The notes under the pieces were generated by a model that saw only the letters and a list, made by a program, of their open reading frames with translations, was not told the DNA's origin and made no database searches. This document shows positions 57,219-64,000 of a stretch of 64,000 bases of DNA, piece by piece. The position numbers and the translations under genes are program-made. Position 1 is the stretch's first letter. Each line of letters starts with the position of its first letter. Origin of the DNA: Chryseobacterium sp. Leaf180 (GTDB lineage: Bacteria > Bacteroidota > Bacteroidia > Flavobacteriales > Weeksellaceae). The stretch is from positions 80,197-144,196 of the forward strand of contig NZ_LMPJ01000011.1 in the NCBI RefSeq assembly GCF_001424585.1. The letters run 5' to 3'.

Positions 57219-58409
57219 TTATGCTAAAACTTCTTTTACTTTGTTTGCAGCCTCTTCCAAAGTAATCGCTGAGTGAATTGGTAAACCAGCCTCGTCGATT
57301 AATTTTTTAGCTTCTACTGCGTTTGTACCCTGTAGTCTTACGATCAAAGGAACCGGAAGGCTTCCCATCGCATGATAAGCATCAACAACACCTTGTGCTA
57401 CTCTGTCACAACGTACAATTCCACCAAAGATATTAATCAGAATTGCTTTTACGTTTGGATCTCTCAGGATAATTCCGAAAGCAGTCTGTACCCTTGCTGC
57501 ATCTGCCGTACCTCCAACGTCCAGGAAGTTCGCCGGGCTACCACCAGATAATTTAATAATATCCATAGTTGCCATTGCAAGACCGGCACCGTTTACCATA
57601 CAGGCAACATTTCCGTCAAGTTTCACGAAGTTCAGACCTGCTTCACCCGCTTCAACATCCATAGCATCCTCTTCTCTTGTGTCTCTTAATGCAGCAAGAT
57701 CTTTGTGACGGAACAGAGAGTTACCGTCCAAAGTTACTTTTGCATCTACAGCAATAATTTTGTTATCTGAAGTTTTTAAAACCGGATTGATTTCGAAAAG
57801 AGAAGCATCAATTCCTATATACGCATTATATAAAGAAGTGATAAATTTTGTAAATTCTTTAAAAGCATTTCCTTCAAGACCAAGATTGAAAGCGATTTTT
57901 CTTGCTTGGAAACCCTGAAGACCCAAAGTCGCATCGATCAGTTCGTTGTGGATCAAATGAGGCGTCACTTCAGCAACGTGCTCGATGTCCATCCCACCTT
58001 CTGTAGAATATACGATTGTGTTTTTCCCCTGAGCTCTGTCAAGAAGGATAGATACATAAAATTCTTTCGTCTCAGTTTCCCCAGGATAATATACATCTTC
58101 TGCTACCAAAACAGAATGCACTTTTTTACCTTCAGCAGAAGTTTGCGGCGTAATCAGCTGCATGCCGATGATATTTTGAGCGTTTTCTTTCAGTTTATCC
58201 ATATTCGGAGAAAACTTTACACCGCCACCTTTACCACGGCCACCTGCGTGAATTTGCGCTTTCACTACCCAAGCATTAGCGCCGGTTTCTGCCGTAAGTT
58301 TTTCGGCAGCAGCAACAGCTTCTTCCACATTGTTTGCCACGAAACCACGTTGGATCGCAACTCCGTACTTTGATAAAATCTCTTTAGATTGATACTCGTG
58401 AAGATTCAT
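57219..58409 (-). CDS. sucC: Succinyl-CoA ligase (ADP-forming) subunit beta
   Basis: 396 aa. TCA cycle enzyme making ATP/GTP from succinyl-CoA with SucD. MNLHEYQSKEILSKYGVAIQ is the standard ATP-grasp start; AGGRGKGGGVK (nucleotide site), LFEINPVL, and the C-terminal CoA-ligase half with NIFGGIVRCDRVA and RLQGTNAVEAKKLI. Full length. sucD is not adjacent, as is common in flavobacteria. Own -7 box at 58447-58454. Confidence 0.97.
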   Translation of the reverse strand: MNLHEYQSKEILSKYGVAIQRGFVANNVEEAVAAAEKLTAETGANAWVVKAQIHAGGRGKGGGVKFSPNMDKLKENAQNIIGMQLITPQTSAEGKKVHSVLVAEDVYYPGETETKEFYVSILLDRAQGKNTIVYSTEGGMDIEHVAEVTPHLIHNELIDATLGLQGFQARKIAFNLGLEGNAFKEFTKFITSLYNAYIGIDASLFEINPVLKTSDNKIIAVDAKVTLDGNSLFRHKDLAALRDTREEDAMDVEAGEAGLNFVKLDGNVACMVNGAGLAMATMDIIKLSGGSPANFLDVGGTADAARVQTAFGIILRDPNVKAILINIFGGIVRCDRVAQGVVDAYHAMGSLPVPLIVRLQGTNAVEAKKLIDEAGLPIHSAITLEEAANKVKEVLA

Positions 58410-58446
58410 ATATTTTTGTTATTTTAATTTAATTACCGAAGGTGTA

Positions 58447-58454
58447 CAAATTTA
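58447..58454 (-). promoter_or_regulatory. -7 box of sucC promoter (TAAATTTG)
   Basis: Exact consensus on the minus strand, 37 nt before the sucC ATG; leader of about 30 nt, A/T-rich. Confidence 0.65.
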
Positions 58455-58708
58455 CTAAAAATGAACATAGTGGAAAAGAATTTCTTAACCTTTTCCCATC
58501 AGCGCCGACTCCTAATGATTCTTGTCAGGTTTAATAAAAATTTAATACCTCTGAATTGCAAAATTTAAACGGGGTACGTAATTTGTTACGATCTAAAAAA
58601 AACAATAAAAACCTACTTTTCTTATTCAAAAATCATAAGGTGAGAATCCTTCTAAACTTTTTTGGAATTAAATATCACACAAGTCTGATTTTTGAACAAA
58701 ATATAACG

Positions 58709-60373
58709 ATGGAAATTACACCGAAACAGCACGGCTACAATCTTTTCAAATATATTACAAAAGAGAAAAAAGACGTTACCAATATTTATTTTTATGCGAT
58801 CCTTAGCGGACTTGTAAATCTGAGTGTTCCGCTTGGTATACAGTCAATTGTAAGTTTTGTGATGGGCGCGACAATGGCAACTTCGATCTACATTCTGATT
58901 GGATTTGTCGTTTTGGGAACCTGGCTTGTCGGACTTTTCAGACTGAAAGTGATGCAGATCATCGAAAAGATTCAGCAGAAAATTTTTGTTGAATTTTCTG
59001 TCGCCTTTGCCGAAAAACTTCCGAAAATTGACCTCAGCAAAACCAGAAAATATTATCTACCCGAACTCGTAAACCGGTTTTTTGATACACAAAACCTGCA
59101 AAAAGGAATTTCAAAAATACTTCTGGAAATTCCTACGGCAATTATCCAGATTTTGTTTGGCATTTTACTTTTATCCTTCTACCATCCGTGGTTTTTGGTT
59201 TTCGGTGCGGTGGTGATTATTATCGTCATTATCATTTTCAGATTTACGATGGACAGCGGTATACAGTCGAGCATGGAAGAGAGCGAGAAAAAATATACGG
59301 TGGCTTCCTGGCTTGAAGATATTGCGGCGTCGGTAAAAACGTTTAAAATAAATTCAAAAACAGAGGCACACGTCGCGGGTGTTGATGAGCGTGTTCTCGA
59401 TTATCTGGGTTTCAGAACGCAGCATTTCCGTGTCCTGGTGATTCAGTACAAGACGATTATTACGTTTAAGGTAGTCATCACTTTAATCATGCTGATGATC
59501 GGAACGTACCTTTTAGTTAATCAGAAATTAAATATCGGAGCTTTTATTGCGACTGAAATTGTTGTTTTAAGCATCATGGCAGCGGTGGAAAAACTGATTA
59601 TCAGCCTTGAAAGTTATTATGACGTCATCGCAGCGTTGGCAAAACTGAATAAAGTAACCGATCTTCCGGAAGAAAGAACAGGCGAAATTATTTTGGAGGA
59701 GCATCAGGAAGGTCTTGAAATCGAGTTTAAAAATGTGAATTTTGCGTTCAACGAGCATCAGAAAATCCTGAATAACATCAATTTTAAAATTCCGGAAAAT
59801 ACAATTACGGTCATTTCCGGGAAGCTTGGCGCCGGAAAATCGCTTCTATTAAATATGATAGTCGGATTTTACGAACCCACAACCGGATCTGTGCTCTGCG
59901 ATAAAATTCCTTTAAAAAATATTGACAAAAATGAACTCCGTACGCAGATCGGTCTGTATCTCGAAGACATGACGATTATTAAAGGTTCGGTACACGAAAA
60001 TATCATTTTAGGCAACAAAAATATCAGCCCTGAAAGTGTGCTTGAACTGGCTGAAGAAATCGGAATTGATAATATTTCGAGCCAGTTCAGTATAGGTTTT
60101 GATACCCAGATCAGCGAATCTGACACCGAAGTATCTTTCAGTACGAGGAAGAAAATTCTTCTCCTCAGATCACTTCTTGGCAAAAAACGACTTCTCGTAT
60201 TGGAAGATCCGCTCGACGGAATGAATGATGAATTTAATAACAAAATGCTTTTATATCTAAACAAGATTAAGAAAAATACGACCATCATCATAGTTTCTCA
60301 AACTGAAAAACTCACCCAGCTTGCCGATCAGCATCTGCATCTGCAGCACGGAAACTTAGAAAAAATCAGATAA
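58709..60373 (+). CDS. ABC exporter-type membrane/ATPase protein with degenerate nucleotide-binding domain
   Basis: 554 aa from the ATG at 58709; the frame is open 51 codons further upstream but that part is low-complexity and not family-like. Exporter-type membrane domain with about six helices (residues 20-330) joined to an ABC domain (about 345-554). Walker A GKLGAGKS is intact (K377). The other ATPase motifs are altered: Q-loop position reads LYLEDM, the signature LSGGQ is replaced by VSFST (475-479), Walker B is LLVLEDP (E499-D500 instead of D-E), and the H-loop His is Gln531. No N-terminal C39 peptidase. Followed by HlyD- and TolC-type genes at 12 nt and by overlap: a type I export operon layout. 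Confidence 0.88.
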   Translation: MEITPKQHGYNLFKYITKEKKDVTNIYFYAILSGLVNLSVPLGIQSIVSFVMGATMATSIYILIGFVVLGTWLVGLFRLKVMQIIEKIQQKIFVEFSVAFAEKLPKIDLSKTRKYYLPELVNRFFDTQNLQKGISKILLEIPTAIIQILFGILLLSFYHPWFLVFGAVVIIIVIIIFRFTMDSGIQSSMEESEKKYTVASWLEDIAASVKTFKINSKTEAHVAGVDERVLDYLGFRTQHFRVLVIQYKTIITFKVVITLIMLMIGTYLLVNQKLNIGAFIATEIVVLSIMAAVEKLIISLESYYDVIAALAKLNKVTDLPEERTGEIILEEHQEGLEIEFKNVNFAFNEHQKILNNINFKIPENTITVISGKLGAGKSLLLNMIVGFYEPTTGSVLCDKIPLKNIDKNELRTQIGLYLEDMTIIKGSVHENIILGNKNISPESVLELAEEIGIDNISSQFSIGFDTQISESDTEVSFSTRKKILLLRSLLGKKRLLVLEDPLDGMNDEFNNKMLLYLNKIKKNTTIIIVSQTEKLTQLADQHLHLQHGNLEKIR

Positions 60374-60385
60374 AATTATTTAAAC

Positions 60386-61693
60386 ATGAAAGTGCAGTCG
60401 TTTGAAAAAATTTATCAGATTCATAAGAAATCGAACGTCAAAATGTGGTTTTTCATTATTTTGGCAAGCGCCGTTGTCGTTTTGTTTCTGCCTTGGACGC
60501 AGAATATTCACGTGCAGGGAAATGTCACCACGCTTTATCAGGAACAGCGTCCGCAGCAGCTCAACTCGCCTATTCCCGGAAGAATCATTAATTGGAATGT
60601 AAAAAATGGTGATTTTGTAAAAAAAGGTGATACACTTCTCGAACTTTCTGAAGTGAAAGAAGAATATCTTGATCCGCTTTTAGTTGAACGCACGCAGCAA
60701 CAGGTCGAAGCTAAAAAAGGCGTCCGCGACTATTATGAAGCTAAAGTGGGAACAGTAAAAAGCCAGTATGAAGCATTAAACAACGGAAGAGATTTAAAAC
60801 TGAATCAGGTTAAAATAAAAATCAGTCAGCTTAATAATAAACTGGCGGGCGAAGAAGCCGAACTTGCCGCTGCCACAAATGAACTGCAGCTGAGCGAAGA
60901 TCAGTACAACCGACAGAAAAAAATGTACGACGAAGGTTTGGTCTCACTTACGCAGTTTCAGCAGCGAAGTATGGCGTATCAGAATGCCGTTGCCAAGAAA
61001 ACTTCTGCAGAAAATAAAGTGTCGCAGACGCGACAGGAGATTGTGACAACCGGCATCGAACAAAACGCCGTAATTCAGGATTACAACGAGAAAATCGGCA
61101 AAATAGAAGGCGAACGTTTCCAGAATATGGGACAGATAGAAGGCAGCGAAGGCGAGATTGCCAAACTTCAGAATATGGTTGCCAACTACCGCACGAGACA
61201 GGGCTTTTATTTTATTATCGCTTCCCAAGACGGTCAGGTGGTGCAGATCAATAAAGCCGGAATTGGCGAAATCTTAAAGGACGGAGAAAATATTGCGACG
61301 ATTGTTCCTGATAAAGTTGATTACGCTGTGGAAATTTACATCAAACCGGTCGATCTTCCTTTAGTAAAAACCGGACAGCGCGTGATGTGTATTTTTGACG
61401 GATTTCCGGCGATTGTTTTTTCGGGCTGGCCAAACTCCAGCTACGGAACTTTTGCCGGAAATGTAATTGCTGTAGAAAATAATATCAGCACCAACGGACT
61501 TTTCAAAGCGCTTGTTGTTCCGACAAAAAATGAAAAAAAATGGCCGCCAAAAATTAAAATCGGAACCGGAGTTTCCGGAATTGCGATCTTAAATGACGTG
61601 CCGGTTTGGTACGAACTGTGGCGAAATATCAATGGCTTCCCGCCTGATTATTACGAAGTGAAAAATGCAAAAACCACAGAAAATGCAAAGTAA
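60386..61693 (+). CDS. HlyD family periplasmic adaptor subunit
   Basis: 435 aa. Single N-terminal membrane helix (about 20-39, FFIILASAVVVLFLPW), lipoyl-type half-motif NSPIPGRIINWNVKNGDFVKKGDTL at 53-77 (parts only), a long coiled-coil hairpin (about 95-290), then the second lipoyl half and beta-barrel with ASQDGQVVQINKAG and GVSGIAILNDVPVWYEL. Bridges the inner-membrane exporter to the TolC protein. Middle gene of the export operon, 12 nt after the ABC gene and overlapping the TolC gene. Confidence 0.94.
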   Translation: MKVQSFEKIYQIHKKSNVKMWFFIILASAVVVLFLPWTQNIHVQGNVTTLYQEQRPQQLNSPIPGRIINWNVKNGDFVKKGDTLLELSEVKEEYLDPLLVERTQQQVEAKKGVRDYYEAKVGTVKSQYEALNNGRDLKLNQVKIKISQLNNKLAGEEAELAAATNELQLSEDQYNRQKKMYDEGLVSLTQFQQRSMAYQNAVAKKTSAENKVSQTRQEIVTTGIEQNAVIQDYNEKIGKIEGERFQNMGQIEGSEGEIAKLQNMVANYRTRQGFYFIIASQDGQVVQINKAGIGEILKDGENIATIVPDKVDYAVEIYIKPVDLPLVKTGQRVMCIFDGFPAIVFSGWPNSSYGTFAGNVIAVENNISTNGLFKALVVPTKNEKKWPPKIKIGTGVSGIAILNDVPVWYELWRNINGFPPDYYEVKNAKTTENAK

Positions 61694-63083
61694 ATTTTTT
61701 GCAATTCTCATGTTTATGTTTTCCGGATTGGTTTTCGGACAGGATTCTCTCAAACTTTCACAGCCTGAATTTCTTTCGATTGTAAAAAAATATCATCCGC
61801 TCGCTTACAAATATAGACTTCAAAATAAAATTGCCGAGTCTGAAATTACTCGCGCAAGAGCAAATTTTGATCCGGTGCTTTCCGGAAAACTGGGTGAGAA
61901 AAATATCGATGGTGAAAGATATTACGAACAGAGAAATCTCGGTCTCGAAATCCCAACGTGGTACGGAATAGAACTGAACGGAAGTTACAATTATCTGGAT
62001 GGCGAAAGGCTCAGCAACAGCGATACGCGCGGCGGTCTTGCGCAGTTTGGCATCACCATTCCTTTAGCCAAAAATCTTCTGTATGACAAACGTCGTGCAC
62101 TGCTTGATCAGGCAAAATTTGCTTTAAAAATGACAGAAGCCGAGCAAACCGTTCTTACCAATGATCTTTTTCTCGACGCCGAAAATGCGTATTGGGATTG
62201 GGTAAAAAACTTTGAGATTTATAAAATTCAGAAGCGGTCTGTTGAGATTAATTTGAAGCGACTTCGTCTGACAAAAAGAACCTATGAACTGGGCGAAAGA
62301 CCGGCGATCGATACCGTGGAAGCATCTTCGCAGTTGCTGAGTTTTCAGCTTCAGGAGCGCGATGCGTTTATTAATTTCGTGAAAAGCACGCAAAATCTTC
62401 AACTCTATCTGTGGCAGGACGGACAGGAATTTTTTCCTGTAGCAGAACTGATTTTTCCGGCAGATAATTTAGAAGAAAATCCCGGATATTCTGATTATGA
62501 ATTTTTAGCTGAAAAGATTCGTACGAGAAATCTGGATTCAAATGCGTCGCTTCAGTACTATTTTCAAAAGGAAAATATTCTGGAAAGTGAGAAGAGACTG
62601 AAGTGGCAGAGTTTTTTACCTAAAATTGATTTCAGCTACAATTTCTTCAACAAAGAAAATTACAGAGCCGATTATCTGCCGCTTTTTGATAATAATTTTC
62701 AGTACGGTTTAAAGCTCGAAATTCCTGTTTTTCTGCGTCAGGCAAGAGCCGATTATCAGATTGCAAAATTTAAAATCGAGCAAAACCGCCAGGATTTCCG
62801 TTTGAAAGAACGCGAAATCAAAACAAAAGTGGAAACGTATGTGAATGAAATTTATAATTACAAAACGCAGATCGATTTCTCTACCGAGAATCTTATTAAT
62901 TACAGCAGACTTCTCAATGCAGAGGAAATTCGCTACAACAACGGTGAAAGCTCACTTTTTCTGATTAATTCCAGAGAAAATAAACTTATTGAGGCGCAAC
63001 AGAAAAACCTTGAACTGCGTGCAAAATTCCTGCAAAGCTATAACAAACTCAAATGGCTGAACGAGAATTTTATGATCCGGTAA
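61683..63083 (+). CDS. TolC family outer membrane protein
   Basis: 466 aa from the ATG at 61683; an ATG at 61665 is an alternative adding six residues. Both overlap the HlyD gene (11 or 29 nt), so translation is coupled. Signal peptide MQSKFFAILMFMFSGLVFG. Long helices with the family pattern: ITRARANFDPVLSGKLG, AENAYWDWVKNFEIYKIQKR, RRTYELGERPAIDTVEASSQ-like segment (TKRTYELGERPAIDTVEA), and NNGESSLFLINSRENKLIEA in the second repeat. Trimeric outer-membrane channel for the exporter. Confidence 0.94.
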   Translation: MQSKFFAILMFMFSGLVFGQDSLKLSQPEFLSIVKKYHPLAYKYRLQNKIAESEITRARANFDPVLSGKLGEKNIDGERYYEQRNLGLEIPTWYGIELNGSYNYLDGERLSNSDTRGGLAQFGITIPLAKNLLYDKRRALLDQAKFALKMTEAEQTVLTNDLFLDAENAYWDWVKNFEIYKIQKRSVEINLKRLRLTKRTYELGERPAIDTVEASSQLLSFQLQERDAFINFVKSTQNLQLYLWQDGQEFFPVAELIFPADNLEENPGYSDYEFLAEKIRTRNLDSNASLQYYFQKENILESEKRLKWQSFLPKIDFSYNFFNKENYRADYLPLFDNNFQYGLKLEIPVFLRQARADYQIAKFKIEQNRQDFRLKEREIKTKVETYVNEIYNYKTQIDFSTENLINYSRLLNAEEIRYNNGESSLFLINSRENKLIEAQQKNLELRAKFLQSYNKLKWLNENFMIR

Positions 63084-63099
63084 ATTTTTAAAATAAATT

Positions 63100-64000
63100 T
63101 TACTCCTCCGAAAGTTTCTCTGACTGAGAGCCTATAAATGGAATTTTCGGAGCAAGAAAATATCCGGTGAGACTGGCGAAAAGTATCGGAACAAAATAGG
63201 TAAAACCGGTCAGCGTTCCCAGAATAATCGTAGTACTCATCGGCGTTCGCGTCACACAGGCATTGATCGCCGCCATACAGCTTACGATTGCTAAAGTCGT
63301 GTCAACAGCCGGAAAAAGCTGATGAATGATTAATCCTAAAGTTGTTCCCACAAAAAACAGCGGAATGATAAAACCGCCGCGCCAGCCCGAAGTTACGGTA
63401 ACAGCAATCGCAATGATTTTAAAAATAAGAATAACGATCAGGAAATTTAAATCAAATTTTCCGTTGATCAGTTCATTCACTTCGTGATGTCCGAAATATC
63501 TGGTGAGCGGAAAATAAAATGCGATAGTTCCTAAAATAATGCCGCCAACGAACGTTTTTACATAAATCGGGAAGTTTTTAAACTCAAAAATACGCTTGAA
63601 AAATTTGACAACAAAAATGAAAATCCAGCCGGAAAGAGTTCCCACAATTCCGAAAGCAGTGGCGTATGCAAAATCAAAAACTCCGGTATATTCGTAGGCT
63701 TTCAGATCCCATGTGGCGCCGATTCCGAGGTGAATAATCAAAGCAAACATCAGATAACTGAAACAGCTTGCCACCAGCGCAGGAATGATTGCTTTGTAAT
63801 ATTCGACCGCGTGACGGTGATGCAGAATTTCCAGCGAAAAAAGACTTCCGCCGAGCGGAGCGCCAAAAAGTGCTGTAAAACCAGAAGCCATTCCGGCAAT
63901 GCTTAAAGAGCGTAACTCTTCACCTTTTAATCTGAATAATTTTCCTAAATAAGTTCCGGTAGAACCTGTAACCTGAACCAAAGGCGCCTCGGGTCCGAGA
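63100..64000 (-). CDS. ClC chloride channel/antiporter family protein, partial (N-terminus beyond right edge)
   Basis: The frame is open to the right edge (300 codons visible). An internal start at 63981 is not the true start: the codons just before it read LGPEAPL, giving GPEAPLVQVTGS, the ClC GxExP motif with the gating Glu. Further motifs: FGAPLGGSLFSLEI, GWRGGFIIPLFFVGTTLG (the GxFxP-type selectivity segment) and TRTPMSTTIILGTL. About eight membrane helices visible. Ends SQSEKLSEE with no CBS domains. H+/Cl- exchanger or related anion (possibly fluoride) transporter. Convergent with tolC-type gene. Confidence 0.92.
   Translation of the reverse strand, partial: LGPEAPLVQVTGSTGTYLGKLFRLKGEELRSLSIAGMASGFTALFGAPLGGSLFSLEILHHRHAVEYYKAIIPALVASCFSYLMFALIIHLGIGATWDLKAYEYTGVFDFAYATAFGIVGTLSGWIFIFVVKFFKRIFEFKNFPIYVKTFVGGIILGTIAFYFPLTRYFGHHEVNELINGKFDLNFLIVILIFKIIAIAVTVTSGWRGGFIIPLFFVGTTLGLIIHQLFPAVDTTLAIVSCMAAINACVTRTPMSTTIILGTLTGFTYFVPILFASLTGYFLAPKIPFIGSQSEKLSEE

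Noticed and set aside
1..64000. CRISPR arrays, prophage, transposases, restriction or toxin-antitoxin modules
   Set aside because: No repeat-spacer pattern, no integrase, transposase or phage structural gene and no defence-type gene pair was found; gene content is ordinary chromosomal backbone.

Overview
The window is AT-rich chromosomal backbone from a member of the Bacteroidota, most likely the Flavobacteriia (Chryseobacterium / Weeksellaceae-like). The evidence is: a type IX secretion plug protein (DUF5103) and a T9SS type A cargo protein; the Bacteroidota-specific small ribosomal protein next to L28/L33; promoters with the Bacteroidota -7 motif TAnnTTTG rather than TATAAT; start codons preceded by A-rich sequence without Shine-Dalgarno motifs; and many outer-membrane barrels. 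I see no prophage, CRISPR array, intact insertion sequence or defence island. Both ends cut through genes: a flippase-like membrane protein on the left and a ClC channel on the right.

Layout. 0-4.4 kb: panD plus flippase-like gene (minus strand), HU protein, rpmB-rpmG-bL38-like cluster, ftsY, GlsB-type membrane protein. 4.4-11.3 kb: sppA diverging from folK with 19 nt between start codons, two tandem OmpA-type paralogues (the first without its OmpA domain), recQ. 11.3-20.4 kb: fmt, ribB with a degenerate RibA-like half, luciferase-like oxidoreductase, lipoprotein, PIF1-type helicase with a C-terminal HTH, lipoprotein, gamma-carbonic anhydrase, a double-N-domain NifU protein, hemH. 20.4-28.6 kb: T9SS plug, MBL hydrolase, redoxin, miaA, yicC-gmk-nadA, folB, RDD protein, tRNA-Cys, glycine-zipper lipoprotein. 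28.6-34.4 kb: polytopic membrane protein, aroC, two thioredoxin-fold proteins, DUF1232 protein, and a fused OPRT-ODCase of the eukaryotic UMP-synthase type. 34.4-41.5 kb: two very large outer-membrane proteins, both apparently starting with TTG, separated by a T9SS cargo gene. 41.6-52.8 kb: dus, a 22-residue-repeat secreted protein, Lrp regulator plus deoC, endonuclease-like protein, NDH-2 plus trmD, GH25 lysozyme, GNAT-like protein, Uup-type ABC-F protein, a 52-aa membrane protein and a Gfo/Idh/MocA oxidoreductase. 52.9-64 kb: TonB siderophore receptor, small outer-membrane barrel, MscS channel, sucC, an ABC / HlyD / TolC three-gene export operon, and a ClC channel.

Most genes are housekeeping (cofactors: pantothenate, folate, riboflavin, haem, NAD; tRNA modification; nucleotide synthesis; Fe-S maturation) mixed with envelope genes. 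No new defence or mobile system is evident. The most unusual signals are: (i) five genes whose ATG lies exactly 4 nt after a perfect TAnnTTTG box, which predicts leaderless or nearly leaderless mRNAs; (ii) an ABC exporter whose nucleotide-binding domain keeps Walker A but has lost the signature, Q-loop, Walker B order and H-loop, inside an otherwise normal export operon; (iii) an M1-peptidase-like domain without zinc ligands fused to an outer-membrane barrel; (iv) a riboflavin protein whose GTP cyclohydrolase half has lost its zinc cysteines; and (v) a structured element ending in a T-run between the siderophore receptor and the next barrel gene.

All calls come from reading the sequence and from family knowledge; no database search was run. 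Promoter and terminator calls are motif-based.
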